From SFWF01 sp045591645 (GTDB lineage: Bacteria; Bacillota; Clostridia; Oscillospirales; Acutalibacteraceae): a stretch of 16,752 bases of DNA. This document shows, in pieces, positions 6,716 to 15,749 of the stretch. Position 1 is the stretch's first letter. Each line of letters opens with the position of its first letter. Made by a program: the position numbers and the translations under genes. The stretch spans positions 1-16,752 of the forward strand of contig JAZNTG010000022.1 in assembly GCA_045591645.1 (NCBI GenBank), written 5' to 3'. Below the pieces are notes generated by a model that had not been told where the DNA came from, ran no database searches, and saw nothing but the letters and a program-made list of their open reading frames with translations.

Positions 6716-9448
6716 ATGTTGAAGAAAATAGCTATATTAGTTTTATCTGCTATGCTTATAATGCAGGTATTTCTTCCTGCATTAACTGCTTTTGCATCAG
6801 AAACTCAATCTAATATCGTACTCCTTTCAGACGAAGCTGGTGTGACCTATAAAGCCGGTAGCATCAATTCATATAATGTTTCGATTTCTTCTGAAAACAG
6901 ATATTTTCTAGAGATGGATTATAGAACTGTCTATGACAAGACTATAACCCCTCAAATAGGAATTACGATCGATGATTCCAGCGAGCTGGTTCTTGATACA
7001 CCGCACATATGGAAGTCGGAGATAAATAGTGAAACTGGTCGTTTTGATACCGATGATCTTGGAAATGAACGTATTCCTGCGCAGTCTGTTGTAGATGATA
7101 TTCAGACTATTCGTTTTTTGATCCCGGATTCCAGTGGTTATACTGAGGGGGGATATCCCTTTACGGTTGGTGATCATACCATAGTATTTAATATGGTACG
7201 AGAGAGTATCGTTGTTTATGAGATCCGTCTGGTTCCTGTTGTTAAGCTCCCTACTTATGCAGATTATAAGGCTGCTAACGGACAGGGAACAACTTCGGGT
7301 TATTCTAAGACTTACGATGCTGAATTAGCATATCAAAAGTCACATCCGGAAATTTCTGTTGGATACGATCGCTCTTCGCCAGAGATTACACCTAATGATC
7401 CCGTATATATAAAGTATAACGTTTTAGGCGGTACAGGATATGCTACACCCGGTCAATGGGTTTCTTGGCAGATTGAAGTTCCACAAGATGGTTACTACTA
7501 CATAGACTTTAAATACAGACAGAACGCTACGCAAGGTCAGACTGTCAGACGTCAGATGTATGTCGACGGTGAAGTGCTTTTCGAGGATCTTGATCAGCTT
7601 CTTTTCGAGTCCTCTGAAGGCTTTGAAACCAAGACTGTATCTACTTCTGATGGTACTGCGGCGCCTATTTACCTTACTGCCGGAGAGCCTCATGTAATTA
7701 CCCTTAAGGTTATTCTCGGTGATGTGGCAGCTCCTCTGGAGGAGATTCAGAAAATAGTTCGTAAACTTAATGATGTTTACTCTCAAATAGTAATCATTGT
7801 AGGTGAAACACCTGACACATACCGAGATTATGATCTCGATGAGCATATTCCTGGTCTGCTAGATACATTTTCTACCTGTGCAGATGAGCTTAGACAGGTC
7901 ATCTCCTATTTTGAAGAAGGTACTGACGAAAGAAATAGTAATACAGCTCAGATCGAGCAGGTTATTAATCTTCTCGACAAGCTCTCAGAAAGCGATAGAA
8001 ATGTACCTACCGAGCAAGATAATTTGCGCGCGCAGATAAACACACTTGCGAGTTTGGTATCCAGCCTTAGCACTCAGCCTCTTGAATTAGATTCTTTAAC
8101 GGTTCGCTCTACTGATGTAGGTGCTGATGTTGGCAAGGTTGGCTTCTGGGATAAGTTTATGTTCAGAGTGAAGGCTTTCTTTAACTCCTTTGTCGGTGAC
8201 TATAACGCTGTAGGCACAGCCGATGGGGAAGGCGAAAGCATTGATGTTTGGGTAACCACAAATGCTCAGGAAACAGTAGGATTTGCAACAGGACGCGATC
8301 AAGCGCAGATCGTAACTCAATTAGTTCGTAGTGATTTTTATAAAGAAACTGGTATAATCACCAATATTTCACTGATGGACAGTGCTGTTATTCTTCAGGC
8401 TTTTGCATCAGGTAAAGGTCCTGACGCGGCTCTCTTCGTTCCTGAGAATGTTCTTTCAAATCTTTATTTCAGAAATGCTGTAGTTGATCTTGCAGCTGAA
8501 ATGCCTAATTTTGCTGAAGTCAAAGCGCGTTCATATGATTCAGCATATGTTCCGCTTTCATATAAAAATAAAGTTTTCGGACTTCCTGAAGTTCAAAGTT
8601 ACAATATGCTGTATTATCGTACAGATATATTTGAGAAGCATGGCCTTAAGGTTCCGGAAACTTGGGATGACTTCTATGAGGTTATGGTTAAGTTGCAAAA
8701 GGAAGGTATGCAAGTAGGCGTTACCGCATCTATTGATATTTATGAAGCACTTCTTATGCAAAACGGTGGATCTGTATATAATGAAGAGCTTACAGCTACA
8801 AATATGACTACAGACGCTTCAATTGATGCATTCTCTGAATTTACTGATCTTTATGTCAAGTCCAGTGCTCCGCTTTCTTTCTCAGCACTTGACCGTTTCC
8901 GTACAGGTCAGATTCCTATGCTTATATCTACAGCAACCTTCTATAATTCGATCTCGGTTGGTGCTATTGAAATTAATAATCTTTGGGGTATTGCCCCGAT
9001 TCCGGGTGAATTAAGAGAAGACGGCACTATTGATCGTTCTGCATCATGTAAGGTAAGTGCTGCCATGATATTGACTTCTACCGATAATAAGGAAGCTTGC
9101 TTTAAGTTCCTTGAGTGGTGGAGTAGAGATGAAACACAGCAAGATTTCGCCTTTGAATGTGAAATTAGATTTGGTATAAGTGCTAGATATTTCCCTGCAA
9201 ATATATCAACTCTTGAGACAATGTCTTGGAATGCAAATGAACTTAAAGCACTTTCAACACAGAGATCTCAGGTAAGCGGTGTTCCGCAGTCCCCTGCAAC
9301 ATATTATCTTCAGCGCAACTTCAATAACGCATTCAGAAAAGTTGCGTACGACTATGAGAACCCGCGTGACGTTATTTACCGCTATGGTCGTGAAACAAAC
9401 AACGAGCTTACACGTAAGCTTACTGAACTTGGATTAATAGAGGAGTGA
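6716..9448 (+). CDS. Giant secreted solute-binding protein with carbohydrate-binding-like modules
   Basis: The product has 910 residues, twice the usual 420-450 of sugar-binding proteins. Residues 1-30 are a Sec signal peptide (MLKKIAILVLSAML..., cleavage likely after TAFA) with no lipobox cysteine, unlike most Gram-positive binding proteins. Two beta-rich regions follow (about 32-180 and 215-335). The second has a GQWVSWQIEVPQDGYYYIDF pattern resembling CBM6/35-like jelly-roll modules. Residues 340-500 are helical and polar. From about 505 (IDVWVTTNAQ) to the end lies a family-1 solute-binding domain with GKGPDAALFVP, LYYRTDIFEKHGLKVPETWDDF and LKFLEWW-like features. ATG 6716 is chosen as the start: AGAGGTG lies 7 nt before it, while the in-frame GTG at 6707 lies inside that site. 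It is the only binding protein in an operon with two permease pairs. The module names are pattern-based; the substrate is unknown. Confidence 0.85.
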   Translation: MLKKIAILVLSAMLIMQVFLPALTAFASETQSNIVLLSDEAGVTYKAGSINSYNVSISSENRYFLEMDYRTVYDKTITPQIGITIDDSSELVLDTPHIWKSEINSETGRFDTDDLGNERIPAQSVVDDIQTIRFLIPDSSGYTEGGYPFTVGDHTIVFNMVRESIVVYEIRLVPVVKLPTYADYKAANGQGTTSGYSKTYDAELAYQKSHPEISVGYDRSSPEITPNDPVYIKYNVLGGTGYATPGQWVSWQIEVPQDGYYYIDFKYRQNATQGQTVRRQMYVDGEVLFEDLDQLLFESSEGFETKTVSTSDGTAAPIYLTAGEPHVITLKVILGDVAAPLEEIQKIVRKLNDVYSQIVIIVGETPDTYRDYDLDEHIPGLLDTFSTCADELRQVISYFEEGTDERNSNTAQIEQVINLLDKLSESDRNVPTEQDNLRAQINTLASLVSSLSTQPLELDSLTVRSTDVGADVGKVGFWDKFMFRVKAFFNSFVGDYNAVGTADGEGESIDVWVTTNAQETVGFATGRDQAQIVTQLVRSDFYKETGIITNISLMDSAVILQAFASGKGPDAALFVPENVLSNLYFRNAVVDLAAEMPNFAEVKARSYDSAYVPLSYKNKVFGLPEVQSYNMLYYRTDIFEKHGLKVPETWDDFYEVMVKLQKEGMQVGVTASIDIYEALLMQNGGSVYNEELTATNMTTDASIDAFSEFTDLYVKSSAPLSFSALDRFRTGQIPMLISTATFYNSISVGAIEINNLWGIAPIPGELREDGTIDRSASCKVSAAMILTSTDNKEACFKFLEWWSRDETQQDFAFECEIRFGISARYFPANISTLETMSWNANELKALSTQRSQVSGVPQSPATYYLQRNFNNAFRKVAYDYENPRDVIYRYGRETNNELTRKLTELGLIEE

Positions 9449-9452
9449 GACA

Positions 9453-10346
9453 ATGGAATCTAAATCATTTTTCAAAAAGTACGGTAACGAATATTTCTTT
9501 ATCTGCTTCTGGCTTGTAATATTCCTTGTCTTTACTATATTGCCTGTTTTAGCCGCTATGGTACTCAGTTTTACCAATTACGATATGGTACAGACACCGT
9601 CATTTATTGGTATAAACAACTATCTGCGTCTTTTTCTCGATGATGATGTATTCGTTATAGCTATAATGAATACTTTGCTGTTTGCCATCATCACAGGCCC
9701 TATCGGTTACATACTCAGCTTTGTGTATGGTTGGCTTATTAATGACCTTGGACGTGTAGCTAGAACTATTCTTACTTTCTTATTCTATACTCCTTCATTA
9801 GTTGGTGGTTCATACCTCATTTGGACCTATTTGTTCAATAATGACTCGTATGGTATATTGAACAGTTTTCTGCTAAGTAACGGATTTATAGATACTCCGA
9901 TTCAATGGCTTACAGATCCTGAATTTGGTTATTTTGTAGTTATTGTCGTCGTTTTATGGGGCGGTATGGGAACCGGCTTCCTGTCATTCGTTGCAGGTTT
10001 CCAGGGACTTAATAAAGCATATTTCGAGGCTGCCGCAATTGACGGTATTCGCAATCGTTGGCAGGAGCTTTGGTATATTACATTACCTCAGATGGGACCG
10101 CAGCTTCTTATCGGTGCAGTACTTTCTATATCCGGTGCATTCAGTATCGGTGCTGTTCCTCAGGCGATGACTGGTTTCCCCAGTACCGACTATTCTACAC
10201 ACACAATGGTACTTCATATCACAGATTACTCTTCAAACCGTCTTGAAATGGGATATGCTTCTGCAGTAGCAGTTGTACTTTTCGTAATAATGATTGTTTG
10301 TTGGGTCGGACTTCGTAAGCTGCTCAGTTCAGTTTCCGGCGATTAA
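9453..10346 (+). CDS. ABC sugar importer permease, MalF type (pair 2)
   Basis: This is the second MalF-type (UgpA/MsmF-like) permease of the operon, 297 residues with about six helices. The first long loop carries LSFTNYDMVQTPSFIGINNY, the pattern usual before the substrate-facing region of these permeases. The EAA loop begins at E192 (EAAAIDG, then ITLPQM). Only 4 nt separate it from the binding-protein stop codon, and its ribosome binding site (GAGGAG) lies inside the end of that gene, so translation is probably coupled and the binding protein may serve this pair first. It has no ATPase partner in the window. Confidence 0.93.
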   Translation: MESKSFFKKYGNEYFFICFWLVIFLVFTILPVLAAMVLSFTNYDMVQTPSFIGINNYLRLFLDDDVFVIAIMNTLLFAIITGPIGYILSFVYGWLINDLGRVARTILTFLFYTPSLVGGSYLIWTYLFNNDSYGILNSFLLSNGFIDTPIQWLTDPEFGYFVVIVVVLWGGMGTGFLSFVAGFQGLNKAYFEAAAIDGIRNRWQELWYITLPQMGPQLLIGAVLSISGAFSIGAVPQAMTGFPSTDYSTHTMVLHITDYSSNRLEMGYASAVAVVLFVIMIVCWVGLRKLLSSVSGD

Positions 10347-10371
10347 CGAGAGATGAAAGGAGAAATTTATT

Positions 10372-11223
10372 ATGAGTAAAAAAGTCGGCACCTCTCGTTC
10401 CCTCTACGGAAACTTAATTTCAGGATTTTTCCTGATCCTTATGGGTGTGTTTGTAGCTTTCCCGCTTTATTACAATGTAATTAACGCGTTTAAGCCTGTT
10501 AGCGAATTGTTTCTGTTCCCCCCAAGATTTGTTGTTTATCATCCAACTCTTGAGAACTTTGCCAATATAGTTAGAATACAGTCAAGCTCTCTGGTTCCCA
10601 TTGAAAGATATATTTTTAACACGGTTTTCACTTCTGTTGTTAGCACTGGACTTTATATGTTAGTTGCATCGATGGCAGCTTATCCGCTCGCTAAAAAGAA
10701 GTTCCCCGGTAGAAATATTATTTACTACTCTGTAGTATTTGCCATTATGTTCAGCGGCGACGTTACGAACCTACCGCGTTATATCATTATGGCAAAAATG
10801 GGTATTCTGGATACCTTCTTTGCATTAATTCTTCCTGCAGTGGCTGACTCCTTCGGCGTATTTCTGATGATGCAGTTTATGTCTACTGTTCCCGATGAGA
10901 TACTCGAAGCTGCCCGTATTGACGGAGCAGGTGAGAAATACATATTCTTTAAGATAGTATTCCCCTCGGTAAGACCTGCAACACTTACATTGCTTATTCT
11001 TACCTTCATAAAAGCTTGGGCTAACAGCGGAGGAACATTTATCTACAGTGAAGAGCTGAAGATGCTGCCAACAATGGTAAGCCAAATCAACAGTGGCGGT
11101 ATTATGAGAGCCGGTATATCTGCAGCAACATCTGTTCTGCTTATGATACCTCCGATCGTAGTATTCTTGCTTTGTCAAGGTTCTGTTATGGAGACCATGG
11201 CTCATTCAGGTATTAAAGATTAA
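10372..11223 (+). CDS. ABC sugar importer permease, MalG type (pair 2)
   Basis: The 283-residue MalG/LplC-like permease pairs with the product of the gene upstream. The start is well placed after AAAGGAG. The first helix ends in a FPLYYNVINAFKPVSELFLFPP pattern, common in oligosaccharide and lipo-oligosaccharide-type permeases. SMAAYPLAKKKFPGRN follows further on, and the EAA loop starts at E179 (EAARIDGAGE, then IVFPSVRP). The protein resembles the LplB/LplC/YtcP-like subgroup more than pair 1 does, so the two pairs probably have separate histories. Substrate specificity cannot be assigned from the sequence. Confidence 0.92.
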   Translation: MSKKVGTSRSLYGNLISGFFLILMGVFVAFPLYYNVINAFKPVSELFLFPPRFVVYHPTLENFANIVRIQSSSLVPIERYIFNTVFTSVVSTGLYMLVASMAAYPLAKKKFPGRNIIYYSVVFAIMFSGDVTNLPRYIIMAKMGILDTFFALILPAVADSFGVFLMMQFMSTVPDEILEAARIDGAGEKYIFFKIVFPSVRPATLTLLILTFIKAWANSGGTFIYSEELKMLPTMVSQINSGGIMRAGISAATSVLLMIPPIVVFLLCQGSVMETMAHSGIKD

Positions 11224-11245
11224 ACCGACCGAAAGGAGAAGTATT

Positions 11246-12730
11246 GTGAAAAAGCATTTAAAAACAGTTGTGCTTATATTGCTTATTATGTCAACTTTGA
11301 CTTTTTCCTGCAGCGCGTTATCTCAGGACACTAGCTATATGTACAACGGCAAGAACGAATCCTATACGGCGCCTGTGGCATATTCTGCGGGCAAGGTTTT
11401 GAGCGGTATTGATATGGGTACTACAGCCCTGAACAGTCCGCAGGATCTTTATGTACATGATGATGGCACTATATATATTGCAGATACCAAAAATAACCGC
11501 ATTGTAATAGTTGATTCTGACTTTAATTTTATCCGTGAGGTCAGTGAATTTACCGATGGCGGTGAGGTAAAAAAGCTTAATGGACCAAAAGGAATTTTCT
11601 ACGGTCCTGATAACCTGCTCTATATTTGTGACACAGGCAATAACCAGATTATTGCTCTTGATGGAAACAACAACGTTGTGAAGAAGGATATGGGTAAAGA
11701 TTTAGTCGCTGTTAACCCAAATCTTGAATTCAAGCCTGAAAAGATAGCAGTGGATAAGGACCTTACAATTTATGTTGTTGATTCCAATGTTTATCAGGGT
11801 ATTTACCAGTATGATTCCAACCTTAAGTTCCAGTCATTTTTTGCACCTAATGAAGTAAAGGTTTCTGCTACTGTTCGTATTCAGTATATGTGGAAGAATA
11901 TCTTCAGTGATGAAATGAACGATTATATGCAGAAGACGCTTCCTGCTCCGTATAATAATATATTTATGAGTAGTGATAACTATATTTATACGACAGCTAT
12001 GGGTGTTGAGCTCGGTGACGAAGTCAAGTGCCTTAATGCTTTAGGTAAGAATATTCTTGTTACACCACAGACAATGCTTGGTGAAGTAGCTTACGGTGAT
12101 CTTGAAATTTCATACGAAGGAACTACCGAAATAACCAGTGAATTTGTAGATGTTCATTGTGATGATAATGGTATCATTAGCGCACTTGATACAAAACGAG
12201 GACGTATTTTCCAATATGACAAAGAATGTAATCTTGTTTGTATCTTTGGTGGCATGGGTAGCAATAAGGGCTCGTTCGTAAAGCCGGTTGCTATCGAAAA
12301 GCTCGGAGATGAATACATCGTACTTGATTCTTCTACTAATTCGATTACCACTTTTGTTGCTACCGATTATATAAAAGCTGTATATTCTGCGCTTGACTAC
12401 TATAATAAGGGTCTTTATGAGGATTCTGTTGATCTGTGGCAGAATGTGTTATCTATGAATAACAATTACACTATAGCTTATAAGAGTATAGGACGTGCAT
12501 ATTTGCAGCAGGGATATTATAAAGAAGCTATGGATGTTCTTAAAGAAGGCAACGATAAGTATTTTTATTCGATGGCACTTAAGGAATATCGTAAAGAGTA
12601 TATACGTGCCAATATGTGGTGGATGGTAATACTTGTAGTAGCTGTACTGGTTGGCGTAGTGATTGGTGCCAAAAGACTTAGGTTCTGGCTCCAATCCAAG
12701 CCGTATCCAAAGAAACAAAAGAAAGGCTGA
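11246..12730 (+). CDS. Secreted NHL beta-propeller/TPR protein with C-terminal membrane anchor
   Basis: The 494-residue protein starts at GTG 11246, 7 nt after AAAGGAG, directly before a signal peptide (residues 1-25). A cysteine in TFSCSA lacks a clean lipobox, so signal peptidase I cleavage is more likely. Residues 60-370 contain NHL-type propeller blades: one at about 61-100 (NSPQDLYVHDDGTIYIADTK), one at 110-150 (NGPKGIFYGPDNLLYICDTG), and further degenerate blades at 165-205, 300-335 and 345-370. Two TPR-like helices pairs follow (about 375-445; GRAYLQQGYYKEAMDVL). A single membrane helix (about 455-478) and a basic cytoplasmic tail end the protein. The topology puts propeller and TPR outside the cell, anchored at the C terminus. 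It probably scaffolds proteins or binds glycans for the importer. That role is inferred from context; the domain calls are fairly secure. Confidence 0.85.
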   Translation: MKKHLKTVVLILLIMSTLTFSCSALSQDTSYMYNGKNESYTAPVAYSAGKVLSGIDMGTTALNSPQDLYVHDDGTIYIADTKNNRIVIVDSDFNFIREVSEFTDGGEVKKLNGPKGIFYGPDNLLYICDTGNNQIIALDGNNNVVKKDMGKDLVAVNPNLEFKPEKIAVDKDLTIYVVDSNVYQGIYQYDSNLKFQSFFAPNEVKVSATVRIQYMWKNIFSDEMNDYMQKTLPAPYNNIFMSSDNYIYTTAMGVELGDEVKCLNALGKNILVTPQTMLGEVAYGDLEISYEGTTEITSEFVDVHCDDNGIISALDTKRGRIFQYDKECNLVCIFGGMGSNKGSFVKPVAIEKLGDEYIVLDSSTNSITTFVATDYIKAVYSALDYYNKGLYEDSVDLWQNVLSMNNNYTIAYKSIGRAYLQQGYYKEAMDVLKEGNDKYFYSMALKEYRKEYIRANMWWMVILVVAVLVGVVIGAKRLRFWLQSKPYPKKQKKG

Positions 12731-12742
12731 TGAGGTGAGTGT

Positions 12743-13423
12743 ATGAGCAGTATTAAAAAACTTGGTCGGTCTTTAGTATTAGGTATTCGAAATGTAGGAA
12801 AAGATCCATCAAAACGTTTTAAGAAGGAATATGTTTACTATCTTTTCCGACTTTTTACACATCCTATCGATACTTTTAATGATCTCAAATATGAGGGAAA
12901 AAGCTCGTTAACTCTTGCTAACATTCTTGTAGCTATTTGGTTCGTAGAGAGCGTTATAAGTAACGGATTGACAGGCTATCTCTTTGCTAAGGAGCCGTCA
13001 TCACCGCTTATGATCCTTGCTACTACCGTTGGCTTCGTGCTGTTATGGAGTATTTGCAATTGGTCAGCTTGCACCTTGTTTGACGGTGAAGGTACATTTA
13101 AGGAGATATGGATAACTACGGCATATGCTCTTTTGCCAATGCTAATCGTTGAGCCTTTTGTAATATTCTTCTCGAATATTGCTTCCTCTGACGAAGCTTT
13201 GCTTGTAAGTGTAATCTCAATAATAGGAGTTGGCTGGACGCTTATTCTTGAGTTGCTGGGTATGATTGTTTGTCAGCAGTTTACTGTTTCAAAGACCCTG
13301 TTTCTTATAATCGTAACGGTTGCATTTATATTGTGCGTTGCATTTATTGCACTTATTTTCTTCTCGATTTCACAGCAAATGATAGATTTCATTTCGAATC
13401 TGTGGACAGAAATTATTTTGTAA
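12743..13423 (+). CDS. Yip1-family membrane protein
   Basis: The 226-residue integral membrane protein has a basic, polar N-terminal segment (about 1-55) followed by five hydrophobic spans near residues 60-83, 90-113, 122-145, 153-180 and 186-209. The segment YYLFRLFTHPIDTFNDLKYEGKSSL before the first helix and the ALLPMLIVEPF stretch in the third are typical of bacterial YIP1 (PF04893) proteins, whose function is unknown. It begins 12 nt after the NHL-protein gene and ends 12 nt before the DUF5696 gene, so it is a core part of the operon. It may help assemble or position the neighbouring anchored protein or the channels; this is inference from gene order only. Confidence 0.85.
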   Translation: MSSIKKLGRSLVLGIRNVGKDPSKRFKKEYVYYLFRLFTHPIDTFNDLKYEGKSSLTLANILVAIWFVESVISNGLTGYLFAKEPSSPLMILATTVGFVLLWSICNWSACTLFDGEGTFKEIWITTAYALLPMLIVEPFVIFFSNIASSDEALLVSVISIIGVGWTLILELLGMIVCQQFTVSKTLFLIIVTVAFILCVAFIALIFFSISQQMIDFISNLWTEIIL

Positions 13424-13435
13424 GGAGATGGCAGA

Positions 13436-15649
13436 ATGAAAAGAATAATATCTGTTTTAATTGCAGTATTCATGCTGCTACTCTCTATTTCCGTTGCTGC
13501 ACAGGGTGCACCTGAGGCTGATGCTCAGCGTAATTGGACCGAGGGTAAGGTTATCACATCTTCTGATTATAAGGTAGTTGCAGAGAATGATAATATTGCA
13601 CTTTCAGTAAAGGGTTCCACTGCTACATTTACGGTTACTAACAAAAAATCCGGTAAGGTTTGGTACTCAAATCCTGAGCTTACCAAGGAAGAGATTCAGG
13701 AAGTTAAGTTAGGTCTTGGAAAGATCAATTCGCAGATAAGCATCACTTATTTGACTGCTGAAAGAATTGATGGATCGGTCAACAGCAACACTAGTAGTAG
13801 AACTGTTACCGAGTATCTAGTTAACGGCAAGTGCGAAGGATTTGTAGTGACCTATGATTTCGACAAAGAAGTTCTACAGATTAAAATTCCGATAGCCTAT
13901 ACTATTACAGAAACCGGTATAAAGGCTGAGATTCTTTTTGATTTGATTGAAGAAAACGGCACCTCTACATTAAGCAGTATAGAGCTTCTTCCGATGTTCG
14001 GAGCTGCAAGAGCAGAGGACGACGGATATCTGTTTATTCCTGATGGAAGCGGAGCTATAATTGAATACAGCGGTATGTATGACTGTTTTCCTGATTATCA
14101 GGAGGAAGTTTACGGTGCAGATTCCAGCGTAGATTTAGATCTTAGAATGCTCTCAAAGAGTGAAGGCGTAAGGATGCCAGTATTTGGTGCGAAAGTTGGC
14201 AGTGACGCCTACTTTGCTATCATTTCCTCTGGTGATGCTGTTGCTAAGATTAATGCAACAAATTCTAAGTCATCATACAGTCTTGCTTCTGTGTGGCCCT
14301 CTTTCTACTATCGTGAACTTGACGAAGTTGGTCTTATGAGTAAGGACTCTGTTTCTCGTGCAGTTAGATTGACTGACCCTCAGATCGCTGCCGAAAATCC
14401 GATAGTACAGTATAATTTGCTTTCCGGTGAGGATGCAAACTATTCAGGTATGGCAGAGCTTTACAGAGATTACCTGGTTGACACATATGAATTACAAAGG
14501 CTCGGATCTCAAAATGTAGCTCCTGTTCTTCAGGCTTTCGGCAAGACGTATTCTGAGGAATCGTTCTTTGGAATTCCGATAGATAAAGCTGTTGCGGCTA
14601 CAACTCTTGAAGATGTTTCAAGCATGTATGAGTCTCTCAAGGCTCAGGGTGTTAATTCTCCCAAATTCTTCCTTTATGGATTCCATAAAGGCGGCTACCA
14701 GAATAAGTATGTTTCAAAATTTGGCGTAGACGGTAAGCTTGGCGGAAAGAGTGACCTTAAGTCGCTTATTAACACTGTCGGAAGCGGCAATGTCTATATG
14801 GCATATGATTTATTACATGATTATAATTACAGCGGTCTTTTTGCGGATAGCAAGTATGTAGCTGCTCTCAATAAGATTACCATATTAAAGCAGAATGGTA
14901 TGATCAGTACAGGTGCTTGGAAGGGAACAATTAGCTGGAAGCTTATTGCTAATAAAGCTCTTTTGAAGTACGGTAGTAAGTTGGTCGATTCATTTGATTC
15001 TGATCTTGGTTGCGGTATCGTATTTGAAAATATGGGTACTGAGGTTTACAATGATTTTGATGAGAAGAATCATGCTGATAGGGATGAGTATGTTAATACT
15101 TATATGCAGTTAAATAAAGCTGCATCTGATAAGGGACTTAACGTAGGTTCTGATGGCGCTAACATCTATATGGTCGCAAGTGCCGATATTATGAACGAAG
15201 TGCCTCTTACTTCGAGTAATGATCTTTTATTTACCAAGAGTGTACCTTTCTATTATATGGTACTGCACGGTTATGCAAATATTTCCTCTAAGCCGCTTAA
15301 CGGCGTAGCTGATGTTGATGCTTCTGTTGCTATGTGCGCTCAGTTCGGAATTATGCCTACCTACAGAGTTACTGCTGTGGAGAGCTCGGAGCTTAAGAAT
15401 TCCAATCTTAATTTCCTTTACAATACTGGCTTCAGTCATTGGGAAAAGGCGATTGCTGAAGATTATGCTTTAATTAATTCAATTAGCGAGGGATTGTCTG
15501 ATAAGGTGATAGTGTCGCACAATTATATCGGAACCCTCAGTGTTACCGAGTACGAAAACGGTGTTAAGATCGTTTATAACGAAAGTGCTACTGAAACCGT
15601 TGATTTTGAAGGCAAATCGATTGCTCCAAGAACAGTAGTTCGCTTTTAA
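13436..15649 (+). CDS. Secreted DUF5696 protein, glycoside-hydrolase-like
   Basis: The 737-residue protein is exported by a Sec signal peptide (residues 1-23, cleavage near VAAQG) without a lipobox. Residues about 35-340 are beta-rich and look like a sugar-hydrolase beta-sandwich (NKKSGKVWYSNP near 60-75, then SIELLPMFG and a PDGSGAII motif at 202-209). Residues about 350-640 alternate strands and helices as in a TIM barrel. Acidic residues in FENMGTE (E531) and GSDGANIY (D573) lie where barrel strands end and are candidate catalytic groups. The HGYANISSKPLN segment (from H611) and a small C-terminal beta domain finish the protein. It matches what I recall of DUF5696 proteins, often found beside YIP1 and sugar-importer genes. 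The hydrolase fold, active site and substrate are inference. It is the last gene before the operon terminator. Confidence 0.8.
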   Translation: MKRIISVLIAVFMLLLSISVAAQGAPEADAQRNWTEGKVITSSDYKVVAENDNIALSVKGSTATFTVTNKKSGKVWYSNPELTKEEIQEVKLGLGKINSQISITYLTAERIDGSVNSNTSSRTVTEYLVNGKCEGFVVTYDFDKEVLQIKIPIAYTITETGIKAEILFDLIEENGTSTLSSIELLPMFGAARAEDDGYLFIPDGSGAIIEYSGMYDCFPDYQEEVYGADSSVDLDLRMLSKSEGVRMPVFGAKVGSDAYFAIISSGDAVAKINATNSKSSYSLASVWPSFYYRELDEVGLMSKDSVSRAVRLTDPQIAAENPIVQYNLLSGEDANYSGMAELYRDYLVDTYELQRLGSQNVAPVLQAFGKTYSEESFFGIPIDKAVAATTLEDVSSMYESLKAQGVNSPKFFLYGFHKGGYQNKYVSKFGVDGKLGGKSDLKSLINTVGSGNVYMAYDLLHDYNYSGLFADSKYVAALNKITILKQNGMISTGAWKGTISWKLIANKALLKYGSKLVDSFDSDLGCGIVFENMGTEVYNDFDEKNHADRDEYVNTYMQLNKAASDKGLNVGSDGANIYMVASADIMNEVPLTSSNDLLFTKSVPFYYMVLHGYANISSKPLNGVADVDASVAMCAQFGIMPTYRVTAVESSELKNSNLNFLYNTGFSHWEKAIAEDYALINSISEGLSDKVIVSHNYIGTLSVTEYENGVKIVYNESATETVDFEGKSIAPRTVVRF

Positions 15650-15696
15650 TTATTATCAAACGGACTGCTTCAGCTTAAGTAGTATATATTAATTCT

Positions 15697-15743
15697 AGAT
15701 ATCTTACAGATTTACGGTATAGTTTCTGTAAGATATCTTTTTT
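15697..15743 (+). terminator. Terminator at the end of the import operon
   Basis: AGATATCTTACAGA (15697-15710) is perfectly complementary to TCTGTAAGATATCT (15725-15738) across a 14-nt loop, and six T residues (15738-15743) follow. It lies 48 nt after the DUF5696 stop codon and separates the operon from the downstream hydrolase-like gene. Confidence 0.9.
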
Positions 15744-15749
15744 ATATGG

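Noticed and set aside
11246..11330. Lipoprotein signal in the NHL protein
   Set aside because: The cysteine in TFSCSA lacks the Leu/Ala-type residues of a lipobox, and the protein already has a C-terminal membrane helix.
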